A DNA stretch of 64,000 nt from positions 17,597,501-17,661,500 of the forward strand of contig CM049407.1 in assembly GCA_026929865.2 (NCBI GenBank), in the 5' to 3' direction. The notes below the pieces were generated by a model that was given only the letters and a program-made list of their open reading frames with translations, had not been told where the DNA came from and made no database searches. Of this stretch, positions 38,148 through 52,100 are shown piece after piece. Numbering within the stretch: position 1 is the stretch's first letter; every line of letters starts with the position of its first letter. The DNA comes from Hyperoplus lanceolatus (Eukaryota > Chordata > Actinopteri > Uranoscopiformes > Ammodytidae). A program made the translations under genes and the position numbers.

Positions 38148-41100
38148 ATGGGACTTTCTGACCGCCGGAGTTGGCTCGCTGCTCTTTCATGTCTCTTCTG
38201 CATGGGTGAGTAGCTTTTCATTTTAAGATTTAAAAAACAAACAAACATGTGACTTGCCAAATGTATAACATATTTCTGTATTTTCCTATGTATTAATGCT
38301 TAGTCTACAGTATAAATTAATCTGAGTTTTTAATAGACATTATAAACTTGTCAATGTTTAGATGTTTCTGAAACAGAACTTTTAAAAAAAAAATCAATAT
38401 TGTCCTAACTGGTCAATAGTTTGAATGATTAAAATAAAAACAATGTATGGCAATTAGCAATTCAATATTACTGAAAACAATTATTTATTTGAATATTAAA
38501 AGTAAAATAAACTCTCAATATTTTATTTCAAGTGTACAGGTATGCTACATGAAATTTTTAATATGACATGACCAGTGTCGGGAATAACGCCGTTTAAAAT
38601 AACGGCGTTAGGTAACGCCATTGGCCGCGTTTCCCAGATTCGTTAAGAGCCTCTTTGGGCTAAGTACTTCTTTGGAGCGCTCTTAAGAACGCTGTGAAAG
38701 AAGAATGCGTTTCCCAGATTCGTTCTTAGCGAAAGTAGTACTTTCACTAAGATGGAACTGTACGACGGCGCTGACCCACTCTTTCATCCTTCTTAGCGAC
38801 CAAATCGTCAGTGATCATGCCGCGTCAGGGAAATTTATTTCCTCCACTTTTCGAAATAATAAAACAATGTTCAATGCGGACCTGGCGCAATAAACATAAA
38901 CTAATAGTAGAGAAAAACATGTTTTAATGAATTACACGTTTACGTTTTCCACACACATGTGAGTTTATAGTAGGCCTACTACACATAAAAAAATATCCAC
39001 AACCCTGTGGCATTTGACAGATATCAAGGAAACAGATTTAATTGAACTCAGCTGAACCTCATCCAGAGCGGCTCCACCTGCTATAAAGGCGTTGCCAAAG
39101 TCCGCGCGAGTGAGAAACCATGGTTGCAATACAACAGTCTCGCCGTGCGCGAAGCCAGACGGGTGCGTCGGCACTTCTCCCCACTGGACGTGCTATCAGA
39201 CCGGGCCGTCCTGGCAAAGTACCGACTGCTCCGGCCGTGCGGAGATCCAACGGCTGATCACTCTGGTGTCTCTACACACATGCAATTTTTCCTTCAGCCC
39301 GGAGATGCAGCTTCTGGCTGCGCTGCGTTTTTAAGAACATATCAACCTCTTCTGAGGTCCAACAACCCCCAGCCCCTACCCCCACCAGTCACCAAGCACT
39401 GATCACTAAACCATAAACCCACAACCACCACATCACCCATATCAACTCTCAGGCCTGAAGGCTGAAATAAATAAACAGAACCAGCAGATGTAGGCTACCG
39501 TCCTGCACACTATGAGTATTGCTGCAGTGTCCGGGTGCTTTACCTGAAAGTCTGGCACTGGAATGCTGTTGAAAGGGTGCACTATACGCACACGTCATTA
39601 ACCTACGCTTAGATACATTACAAATTGCCTGGGACTTTTTGTTGCTATAGGTTTGACACTCTCATTTCAATGCAAAATGATCCACACAATACATGGTTGA
39701 AAAGGAAACCAAAGTAGTTTATTGAAACCATATGGGGGAGGGGTTACTCCGCGCTGTCTTTACTGGGCGTCTGCATCGCCTGCAACGAAGGGAGATTGAT
39801 TAGTGAAACCTTCGCACTCTTCCTTTTTGTTTGGTTCTGGAACTCCTGCCACTTCTTCCTCACAGCACGCCAGTCACGCAGGCCACATGGGATGGAGGGG
39901 GACATATTTTCGGCTATGGCCTGCCTAACACGGTTCTTCACCGTGATGTTCTTTTTGCCCCTTGTTCCCCCGAATAAAACTGCCCGGTGCTGCCAGACCT
40001 CGTCCACTAAGACGCCCATCTCCTCCGCGGTAAACGACGGTGCCCGCTTGTTTCTTTTGCTGCCGCTTTCTTCCACTCTCACATGTGTGTGCCTATCCAC
40101 GGGGTAGGCTATATATGCGCTAATGGGCTTGATTACTATTGTATACACTTGTTGCCACCCCCTCGCACCCACACACCCCCACACGCACACTATACATGCG
40201 TAGCCTAATTCCACCTGTGTGGGGGTGACCACGGGGCGCTGTGTGTGACTTATGCGCTGATAAAGAGGTGGGTGATCGATTCGCCTAGGATATAGATTTA
40301 TTCAGTTTCAGCACGACCGCGGTGGACAGCTCCCATCAAAGTACTTCTTTCGCTTCGTCTTACGCGTTCTCCAAAGATGGCACTTAAAGGTGCAGTGTGT
40401 AATATGACATCATCAAGAAAGTTCTACAAAGTTCTAGAATGCAACGCTCCCTGGGTAACCCCACCCCTTTCAAATAATAACAGAAGCTACAGTGGCCTTC
40501 AAGGACAAGAACAATTCTAAATTTTAAACAATGCACCTGATGACATTCCAACTATGACACTTTCAAGATGGCGGAACTAGGCCTTGGTCCAAGATATGCA
40601 GAAATATGGACATATATGAGACCCTTTCTAAGGGAAAAAAAATTATTCAAAACATTTTTTTCAGCTATTATGCACTAAATTAAATGTACTAATGGATATT
40701 ATAATTACTTCCTACAAAATCAGCAAGGAAATAAACCCCAAAATTCTACACACTGCACCTTTAAGAAGCCATCTGGGAAACACCCGTATCTTAACGCTCC
40801 TTCTTTGGCGAACCCTTCTTTCGACCCTTCTTTGGCCCCAAAGAACGATCGAATCTGGGAAACGCGGCCATTCTTTTTTCAGTAACGGGGTAATCTAACT
40901 AATTACTTTTTCCGTTGTTACAACGCCGTTATCGTTACTGAACGTTAAATCTGCAGTGTGTAGAATTTTGGGTTTTATTTCCCAGCAGATTTTGTAGAAA
41001 GTAATTATAATATCCATAAGTACATTTAATTTAGTGCATAATAGCTGAATTTTTTTTTTGAATTATTATTTTTTTCCTCAGAAAGGGTCTCATATATGTC

Positions 41101-44100
41101 CATATTTCTGCATATTTTGGACCAAGGCCTAGTGCCGCCATCTTGAAAGTGTCATAGTTGGAATGTCATCAGGTGCATTGTTTAAAATTTAGAATTGTTC
41201 TTGTCCTTGAAGGCCACTGTAGATTCTGTTATTATTCGAAAGGGTTGGGGTTACCCAGGGAGTGTTGCAATCTAGAACTTTGTAGAACTTTCTTGATGAT
41301 GTCATATTACACACTGCACCTTTAAATGCGGTCCGTTACTATGAATTGATTGAATAAACTGTGTAATCCGAACGCACCCCTGGCTCCATACTACACAAAC
41401 TGCTAGTGAGGAGACCGGTGTGTTTTAAAGGTGCAGTGTGTAATATGACATCATCAAGAAAGTTCTACAAAGTTCTAGAATGCAACGCTTCCTGGGTAAC
41501 CCCAACCCTTTCGAATAATAACAGAAGCTACAGTGGCCTTCAAGGACAAGAACAGTTCTAAATTTTAAACAATGCACCTGATGACATTCCAACTATGACA
41601 CTTTCAAGATGGCTCCACTAGGCCTTGGTCCAAGATATGCAGAAATATGGACATATATGAGACCCTATCTAAGGGAAAAATAAACAATTCAAAAAAAAAT
41701 TCAGCTATTATGCACTAATTAAATGTACTTATGGATATTATAATTACTTTCTACAAAATCTGCTAGGAAATAAAACCCAAAATTCTACACACTGCAAGTT
41801 TAAGTTGTGTTTCATTCAGTGTGGATGACATTATAACTGTCAGCACGGTACATTCAGCAGTTTCCTCTACTACTTTTGTTGAGAACAAAATACTTGAAGT
41901 GCAGGATAAACCTCTTGCTGTCTGTTGATGTGCAATAAATATTGAAAGTTATGTAGCCTACAAGTAGGCCTACCTGTCTGTTCTACTCATTTCAACTGAC
42001 TTGTGAAAACTTTTCAGAAAAATCAAAAAATCCAAATTTTGACAACTTTTTTTTTTACAGTAGGCTAACGCAAATAGTTACTTTCCCTGGTAACTAGTTA
42101 CTTCTATTATAAAGTAATTCAGTTACTAACTCAGTTACTTTTTGGAACAAGTAATGAGTAACTATAACTAATTACTTTTTCAAAGTAACGTTCCGAACAC
42201 TGGACATGGCATATGAGTGATGTACATTTTATTGCATTTAAGGCACTTATGTAGGCATTTGTACATTATGGTGTAAGTTTTGGAAATGAGTGTGTGTGAG
42301 TATAAATGTGTACACTACCTTTTGTTTAGAATTGGTATGTTTATTTTTTTATTTAATTTTATAGGGCTATAGATTTTCAATAATTCTAAATTGAAGTAAA
42401 TTCTGCTTTTTATTCAGTTGTTAACAATGTCACCATGAATTCAATAAACTCAAACGCATGTGAAAATGTGAGATAAGACTTTTCTTCCAACTCTGTTTCT
42501 AGTCCCAACTTTAAACAATATATAATTTATTTTCACTAAAGCGGTGAAGCCAATTGATATGAATAGTACGGACAAATGTAAAAAGGTACACAACTTGACT
42601 CTTAAGCCTACATTTGAATCAACTTTTACAATACAAAATGCTATGGTCGCACCAAAAAAGTTGGAATAAACTAATTTTAACCTCTTTTCATGAAATTATT
42701 GTGATAAGGTGATTTATTCTTGATAGATAAAGTGTATATATTCTCAAAACTGTACTGATCAATATCATCCAAACATATTGTATCAAAGTGAAAATTAAAC
42801 CACAATTAACCTTTGCAAACTGTGTAAAAATTGGGGCAAGCAAACCGTGGCAACTTTTACAACCCTTTTGCATCAAGTGATTATCTCACCGCAGCTGCCC
42901 TATGTGGTCTTGCGTTGTTGTCTTGCAACCTAAAGTTGTTCCCAGACCTTTTTTGCTTGTGGGAGGCAATAGTTCTCTAGGATATCTTTATGCACGAAGG
43001 CGTTAATGTTTCCATCCAGCACCACCACCAATGGCCTTTTTCCTCCATAATGAAAACTGGACGCAGTCTTCACAGAGGTTTTAACCACTATGGTTCTAAC
43101 CACTTAATGCACATACCCTTTGTCTTTCATCTATACGGTCAAGGTATAGCTGCTCCCATACATAATGAAAACATATCACCAGTGCCCAAGCTGCCATACT
43201 CAATATTAATGAGTGAGTAAAATTAAAAAAAGTAATATTAGATATTCGTCCTATGCATGAAATACCCTAAAATCTGTGTTTCGTGTTCAATTGACCAAGG
43301 TGCAAAACATTTTACAAAACCCTTCTATTGATCTATACCCCCAATTTTGTTGAAGCCTGAAAACACAGTTTGCAAAGGTTGATTGTGGTTGAATTTTCAC
43401 TGTGATACGTTTGGAAGAGATTGATCAATAAAGTTTTGAGAAGATATACACTTTATCAATTAAGAATAAATCAAAATATTCCAACTTTATGGGTATACTG
43501 AGAGTTTTGTCAGTGCAATGTGGTACTTCTCCAGCTTGTTAGAATAATTACATGATGTGTAACATGTTTCTGAGGGCATTGTCCATCTTAATGCCACACT
43601 GTTTTTTAAAATTCTTCAGTAGGTGAAATTTGGTGTGATTGTCCAGAGGTCGATGTGCAGATTACAGGCGGTTCTTACACGTTGACCAAGCAGCTGGAGA
43701 CAGGTAGCAATTTGATCTACAGCTGTCCAGAGGGCTACTATCCATACCCGGAATTGAAACGCGTGTGCCAGCGTGGCGGCACCTGGAACCGAGCACCCAG
43801 AAAAATGTCCAATCAGAGATGCAGGCGTGAGTGATGTGACCGGTACCTGTCTCACCTTGCCTCAGGCTGGCAGTTCTACGTGATATCTCTCATCTTTCTG
43901 TTTTGTTCTTTCAGTTGTTGAATGCCCGGACCCCACCGTGCTGAAGGACGGGAGCGTCTCCCCTTCTGAGGAGAGGTACTACGTGGGCAATGAAACCACG
44001 TACGACTGCTACTCTGGATACGCATTTCGAGGCTCAAACAGGCGCGTCTGCTTACCAAACGGGAAGTGGAGCGGCAATACTCCCATCTGTAGCCGGGACT

Positions 44101-47100
44101 GTAAGGCCTGAACAGAGATCTACTGTCTTAATCCCCCATCTGTGTCATTCCTGACTGTTTCAAGACTTATCTTTGGTCTTTTCTGTTAACACAGCAGGGA
44201 ATAATTGTCATGATCCTGGCATCCCAGCTGGCGCCTCAAGGACAGGGAACATATTTGATATCGACGACAAAGTGACTTACAGCTGCGACGGCAACCAGCT
44301 GTTTTTGGTGGGGTCAAAGGAAAGAGTGTGTCAGGAGAACGGCCATTGGACTGGCATAGAGCCGGCATGCTACTGTGAGACTGATACCTACAAATGCTGT
44401 TGATGCTCTGTGTCATTTGATCAAAGATTTGCCATGAAAAGATCTGTTGTGAGCCTCATAGAAACAATGATCAATGTATGTATAATTAAGGGGATGCTAG
44501 AACATTCGGAGGACTGAGAGTGTCAATTTAATTTACAGAAGTCAGTGTCACCAGAACTCACAAGTTTATGGAAGTAAATGAGTGTCATCGGATTATGAAA
44601 ATAAACAGCCATTGAATTTTAAGCACTGAATATTTATGCATTGAAATAACGTATCTGAATTTTTTGCAGCATTGAAATAATGTATCTGAATTTTTTGCCG
44701 CATTGAAATAATGTATCTGATTTTTTTTGCCTCTGAATTTAATTCATTACAAACAACTAATTTTTACCTTTATTTTACAATGTTCTCAAATTGTAAATCA
44801 AATATTCAACGTTAAAAAATTCAACGTGCCAAATTCAACCGCAAAATCCCATGTATGAAATTCAGAGTAAAACTTTGGGGACCCAAGGAAGAGCAATCGA
44901 TCATAGATGCTAGATTGCTAGATATGCTAGCCATTATATTCTTCCCTATATAGAAACATGTTTGTACTCACCGAAGCACCATCGTTACTTGTGTTGCCGT
45001 TTGACATGGCTAAAACCTGATTTGCCTTCCTGCATCAGTCAGGGGTATCCAAGGCAACAAGCTAATATTCCCACTTGCTCTCTTTGTTGAGAGGCACCTA
45101 TTTGCAGACCCATGGGGGAAACCATTGAAAGTGGTTTCATTTATAAGAGTTTATATTTGTATGTGATTGCCCTAGTGTGATAATTGTGAATTAAAGAGAC
45201 GGATTTTAGAAGATTTACACAAAGCTTCGTTGCTTCATTCATCTTCTACCTTAACATTTTACCACCGTCCTGGCCACGTGGGACCCTTAACAAACAGACG
45301 TATTTTACTGTGTACTAGCACCATAACCGGTGGAAACTGTGTATTATTATTCACCGCTGGGTGAACTCCTGCAGTAAAACAAAAAGAAGACAACAAATTC
45401 AGAGTAGGTTACAATTCTGACCAATGAAATGAGTTCGGGGCGTGGCTTCCGGTGGAGCTCCACTTTCAATGGTTTCCCCCATGGGTCTGCAAATAGGTAC
45501 TCTTGTCTTTGTTTGAACCCGATCTAGCATCTATGATTGATTGCTCTTCCTTGGGTCCCCAAAGTTTTACTCTGAATTTCATACATGGGATTTTGCAGTT
45601 GAATTCGGCACGTTGAATTTTTTAACGTTGAATATTTGATTTTGAATTTGAGAACATTGTAAAATAAAGGTGAACATTTGTTGTTTAAAATGTAATGAGT
45701 TAAATTCAGAGGCAAAAAATTCAGATACATTATTTCAATGCGGCAAAAAATTCACATACGTTATTTCAATGCATAAATATTCAGTGCTTAAAATTCAATG
45801 GCTTTTTATTTTCAAAATCTGATGACACTCATTTACTTCCATTCAAGTTACAACTAATGTGCAACACTAATCCCTCCGTTTTTATATGGAAGTGAGTGGG
45901 TCAGTGTCAGCTGAGTCCGTTTCTGTTGTAAACAAGGAAAACAATCTGCCTGCTTACATAAAGTACAACACCTTAGCCTACCACCTTAAAGTAAAATCTT
46001 ATTATCAAGATGAGAGAATAACAGTCCAAGCAAAATTGTATTGAGGCAACACGCTTCATCAATTCTGTGGATTTGTGTGTGTGTGTAAGTTCCATCTATC
46101 TGTACAATATGTAGCTGTCACAAACCTCTGTTGTATATGTTTGTTTTGCATCTTGCAGACAAACACACCTTTGACACTCCACTGGAGGTTTCTCAGGCAT
46201 TTGGTAGTGCAATCAAAGAAACCCTTACCATTTCGCAGCCTATTGGTAAGTTCCTGGAATTATTCTGATCATTGTCATTATTTAATAGCATCGCTATCTG
46301 ATCATTTTTGCCTTTAGAGAATATTTTTGTAAATTCAAATTCAATGAGTAAAAATCGTTTTTTCTGTCCTACGTTTAAGTTAAGTCAATCACAACTTTTT
46401 GTGTTCGGCCCAATAACAGTTGTTGTTTTGTATTGTTCAGGTGAAGACACACAGGAGGGGAGAATTTTGAGGATTTCAAAAAATGGGACACTTAACATCT
46501 ATATCGCAGTGGATATTTCTGAAAGCATTACAGAGCCACAAGTTAACTCGGCAAAGGATGCAGTCATAGCCCTTATTGGAAAGGTAAGAAACAAACAGCT
46601 ATCTTCTTGATTAAAAAACGAAAAATAACACTGGAGTTGGTTTTATCCAAATGGAGCCACAGAATTGCCCTGCTGAATTTGCAAAGCAGAAAGAGCCAGA
46701 GTGCTGCTGAAGGGTCAGCTGGCTAACAAGATATAGACAACTAGGCTGTGTTCGAAATGGCCAACTAATGTCCTCCCTAATACATACTCAACATGTACTA
46801 CATTCTGTCAACTTAACGAACGATTGTGTGTGCGAGATCCGTCGGACCATTTACACTGAAGTATACCAACCCAATCTCACAGTGAAATGTAAAATAGCTA
46901 CGTTACAGAAGCATCTCAGCTGATGTAAATCACTTCACTTTTTTATACAGTTTATTTTTTCTGATCACCTTCCATGCAATTAAGAATAAAAAAAAAAAAA
47001 AAAACTTCTGTGTCATTTGAACAGACACAATAGGCTACATTGTGGAGCGGTTGAGTAGTAGTTGTAACCTATCGATCCATACCATACACAAAATCTTCCC

Positions 47101-49082
47101 GGAAGTAAGCTGTGTAAAGCACTTTGAATGGCCTTGTGTATGAATTGTGATATACAAATACACTTCCCTTGGTAATCTAGACCATACAACGCTACTATTA
47201 GCTGTAGTTTGGTCTGGCTGTGCGAGACTACGCTATACTGATAAGCTTAAGTATTTTTCTGCCCAAATACTCTGCTTGTGAACCAGCCAAATGCCTGCTC
47301 CTTCAGATTATTTCAATAGCCTGAACCACCTGAACCTCTGTTCCCTGTGGACTTTTTAATGAAAAAATGGCATTTAGAATTAAAATGGTAATTCTGGAGA
47401 AAATAAATAAAAGGAAAAGAAACATGTTTTTTTTAGAATAACACTTTTTTTTGTTTTATTTTGAAAGAACACTGTATTGAAAAGGAGCAGGATTAAACCT
47501 GCAGTGTGTAGAATTTTGGGTTTTATTTCCTTGCAGATTTTGTAGAAAGTAATTATAATATCCATAAGTATATTTAATTTAGTGCATAATAGCTGAACAT
47601 TTTATTTTGAAATTTATTTTTTTCCTTAGAAAGGGTCTCATATATGTCCATATTTCTGCATATTTTGGACCAAGGCCTAGTGCCGCCATCTTGAAAGTGT
47701 CATAGTTGGAATGTCATCAGGTGCATTGTTTAAAATTTAGAATTGTTCTTGTCCTTGAAGGCCACTGTAGCTTCTGTTATTATTCTAAAGGGTTGGGGTT
47801 ACCCAGGGAGTGTTGCATTCTAGAACTTTGTAGAACTTTCTTGATGATGTCATATTACACACTGCACCTATAAACATCAGTTTATTATAATTAATTTTAA
47901 ACATGTGGACTGGACAGGACTTTGATACAGTTTAATTATTTTGTCATATGATTAACTACTCGTTGGGTCTGTAAACATCTGCAACAGAGATATTTCTAAC
48001 TTTTTTTAAAGCATGTAAATAAATGTCTTCTATTACTATACAACAAGCAAAAGTTTAACAATGAAACTATCATGATACTGATCCCATTGGAAGTAGTGTA
48101 TTCTGCTTTTTGAAGTCATATACTGTGCAATCATTTTGTGTGAGCTGACATATGAACACTTTCATGTTGTTTAACACACTTTCAGATTGTATATGGTGCA
48201 CACTGTGCACTTAACATGTACACACATAATTTCATCCCATTTGGCTGCCAGAGCAACAGCCTATTAGAAGTAAATTTAATCACGAATTACACATCATAAC
48301 CTTGACTCATGCTTCTTGGCACAAGGCCTTGGCTTGCTGTCAATGCACACTACAGGATTTTCTTTCTGCTGATTAATGAATAATTTACTCAACAAAATAA
48401 AAACCATAAGCAGTTTGATAGGTAAGGAGGTGTTTACATTGACACAAGTTCATAAAATTCAAATGGCATGTGCCTTGTATTTACCTGATATTCTTTATGT
48501 CTCCACAGATTGCATCCTTTACCGCGACTCCAAACTATGAAGTTGTCTTTTTCTCCTCTGAAATTACTGAAGTTGTCAAGATTCTTGATTTTATGGACGG
48601 CAACATAGTTCTTAAAAAAGCCGTAGAAGCAATAAGAGAATTTAAAAAAGAGGGTGAGTCAAATTAATGAGGGATGTTGTCGGAAATATTGTTACACAGC
48701 TTGATCTAGGCCTATGACTTACTGTGTAATTGTTTGTGTTTGGACCCAAAGGCATTGACAGCAGTATTGGAACAAATCTGAATCAAGTTTTCGAGACCTT
48801 CTTGCAGAAAATGGCTATTATAAAGAAACGAGTTAAAGACGAGGCTTTCAAGGATCATCGTCACGTCCTTATCGTTTTTACAGATGGTAATTTCAGCCTT
48901 GTTGTATTGGCCTTATCGTGGACTGACACTGCAATGACACTGACAATCTTCATTCACTTTTAATTTAAATGAATAATTCAATATTTTCAGAAAATAGCCT
49001 ACACTTTATTGCTTTTTTTACCAAAAGTTAAATAAGAAGATCGATACCAGTTAGGGCTGTCAAGCGATTAAAAAAATAATAA

Positions 49083-49176
<94 letters not shown>

Positions 49177-52100
49177 GGCCTTTAAATTCCTTTCGAAACA
49201 TAGGCCATTGATGAATCGTTTCCACCTATGTCTGTCTTGGGCCATCCTCTCCAGTCAGTCCCTTCTTTTAAATTAATCGCATACCTATATGAGACTTTTA
49301 TGCCTGCGGTATAGCCGTTTGTTTCTCTCTCTCGCTCTCTCTCTCATAACTTCTTTCTCCTTCCCTCAGCCAGGTTTCTACATTAAATAAAATTAGGAGC
49401 TATACTTAAAAACCACAAAAAAACAAGCAGGCTAAATGACGACTTCTATCTCCCACAACAAACAGCACTGTACAGGTGCGCATAGCCTGTGATGACTAAT
49501 TCACCATCTCCCTACTCGTACCCAAAATAAGTATTTCTTATTGGGAATATTATATTGCGTTAAATATAGGCCTACCCAACATTAGTGATGCTGTTACAAA
49601 ACTGTTGGTTAGTGTTCTAGGGTTACATTTAATAATGACAAGCTATGATCTAATAGGAGGCTGCTCACTGATCTATTTCTACATGAACGGATGTGTTGTG
49701 AGTGTTAAAGATGGCTGGCTAGCTTCACATTTACTATATTGATGTGAGAGTGGTAGGTAGCCTTTCCATCTTCTCATCTAACTGCAAGCAAGAAAGCAAA
49801 ATAATTTATTTCCAAAATGTCAGACTATTCCCTTAAATTAATTGAAATTAAACATATAAACAACATATAATAAACATGTGAAGTATCATTTATATAGATC
49901 ATATAATTGAATTATGTCTATGTAAGTACTTAATTGAAGCAATAAAAAAACAAATGCCGTCATTTTAACGTATTTCTTTTTCACTGAAGGTGCTTATAAT
50001 ATGGGTGGTGCACCAACACCTTCTGTGGAACAAATAAAACAGATGGTATACATGAACCAAGCTGTTGACACTGCTGAGCAGAAGACTAATCCCAGAGAAG
50101 AATATCTTGGTGAGTTTTATTTTGAATTGCTTCTCCATTTGATGCTGTATCATCATTAACATTTGATTGTTATAATATAACGCTATAGCAACTTCAGCAA
50201 CAGATGTTTTTGAACCAAACAAATGAGAGCCTAAGTCATCATGTTACGTTTCATTCTGTTACAGACATTTATATATTCGGCATTGGAGCTGTTATCTTTG
50301 ATGATGACCTGCTTCCCCTCGTAGCAGGGACTGGTGGCCCACACTTCTTCAGGATGAACGACATTGTTAATTTACAACATACCTTTGATGGTATAATTGG
50401 TAAGTACTCTGGAATGATGGAAGAAGGCTGATTTGTGTTAGCAAAATGTCACTTTGTGTGTTAGGTACCTACCTTTGCATCTTTCATCCCCACCCTCTAA
50501 TTTGACTTAAAGGAGATATACCATCATAGCTGGAGGCCAGAAGACGATTTTCCTGTTTAAAGTACTTTAGAGGAAACAGAACTATCACTCTTGATCAGTT
50601 CCTTTATATGATATGTAACTTTACACCACTAATGTAGCAGGGCTGGGCAGATCCTACAAACGTTGGTGTTCCCCTGACTTTACCTTCAGCGCCAAAGCAT
50701 GGCAAAGTTTTTTTTGGCAAAGTCAGGCCAAAAAAGTAAAGTATACAGACATTCATGGTCCCAAGAAGAAGATCGATCCTACTGTCATCAAAAGGTTGAT
50801 ATTTGTTGTTAAAAGTGAATTCACCTATTGAATTGTGCTGACTTGAATCCCTGAACCTTTTCACTGGCTGCATCTTCAGGCAGGACTCTAGATGTTTGGT
50901 TTTCATTTTACCAAACTAATAGCATCCCCAACAGCCTCAGCTGTACCTTATTTAGTTTAGTTTAGTGCTAATAAGCAAATGTTATCCCACTTACACGCTA
51001 ATCTAAAATGGGGAACATTGTTAACATAATACCTGATGAACATGATAGCAATGAATGTTAGCATTGAGCTCAAAGCACTGCTGGGCCTTTGTAAAGCCTT
51101 AAACAGCTCTTGACATGGCTGTAGGCTCTTAGTGATTTCATAATTTTAATATTTTCTATTTCCATAAGAAGTCAATACCTTTTGCTGTTCCTTTTTTAAT
51201 TAACACATTGTAGGTTGCTTTGGTTAAAATCATCTGCTGAATAAATGTTAAGTAAACGTATACAATAGTATAGTATAATATAATTGTTCAAAACACTAAC
51301 ACCCAAATTGTTTGTAATTTGGGTCCTGGGAAAACATATCAGTTATCTTGAAAAAACATACAAGTGTAATGTTAAAGTTTCAACAATTATTAGCCTTTAT
51401 TCTATACTGATATAACCACAAATGTATTTGCATTTATTTATTAACAATTGTTTTTATTTATTTTTTATCGCAGATGAAAGCGAAGTTCTAGGTTTATGTG
51501 GTCTTCACAAGGCGTTTGACCCCAAAATGAAAGATCTAAAAGACTTCAAGAGGAAAATGTATCCTTGGTTTGCCTTCATTAAGATCACGGTGAATTTTCC
51601 AGTATTTCAGTTCACATCCCAATTTTTCTGTGGAATATTTTTGCAAGGCTGCCTGTATAGTGTGAATCTCGCAACTCTTTACATAAGCTTTTGGGCCAAA
51701 TCTTCGCAGCTTGTTGTTCATCACATAATCAATGAAATCAAAGGAAATTAACTTTGTTTAGAAGTATTAGGATCAACTGTATACGGTGCAGTCAGACCAA
51801 GATAATGAAGGATTTCAGTCATCAAACTGTTTCTTAGTAATGTCGGTACTGTACTACCATAATTGCTTTTTGCTTTTGTGTGTTGTACAACGACTAAACT
51901 ATATTTAATATGTATTTGTCATTTAAAACTTAAGAGAGAAAAGACGACAAGCAACTGCATGGGCTCTCTGGTGTCTGGTGAGTTCATCTTGACTGCCGCT
52001 CACTGCCTACCATTTGGAGTTACACCTAACGATATCACAGTTGACATTGATGATGGAATGGGCAAAGGTAAAGACATTTTTATTTTATTTGTTTGTTTCA

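Larger units (their letters stand above)
38623..40869. mobile_element. PIF/Harbinger-like element nested in hAT
   Basis: Perfect 20 bp inverted ends GGCCGCGTTTCCCAGATTCG / CGAATCTGGGAAACGCGGCC with a 3 bp ATT duplication (38620-38622, 40870-40872). The inner part of the left end recurs at 38707, and CTTCTTT/CTCTTAAG motifs recur at both sides. It carries two protein remnants typical of this superfamily: a transposase N-terminal fragment (+) and a Myb/SANT-like protein (-). A MITE (40384-40764) was inserted later near the right end. Confidence 0.85.
38573..42202. mobile_element. hAT element, split and loaded with later insertions
   Basis: The left end CAGTGTCGGGAATAACG and right end CGTTCCGAACACTG are imperfect inverses. 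They are flanked by GACATGAC (38565-38572) and GACATGGC (42203-42210), a 7/8 match for the 8 bp hAT duplication. The residual hAT sequence is rich in AGTTACT/AAGTAAC repeats near the right end (about 42070-42190). Inside are a Harbinger-like element (38623-40869) and two MITEs (40945-41325, 41425-41803). No hAT transposase. In cfb intron 1. Confidence 0.85.

Noticed and set aside
40692..40898. Open frame MDIIITSYKISKEINPKILH, with a close match on the minus strand at 47380-47565
   Set aside because: Both lie across the ends of MITE copies 1 and 4. The match reflects shared repeat DNA, and it extends to only about 20 residues before diverging.
51422..51751. 109-codon frame across cfb exon 11
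   Set aside because: Only 51474-51589 is the exon (ending FIKIT with a GTGAAT donor). The downstream part is intron read-through.
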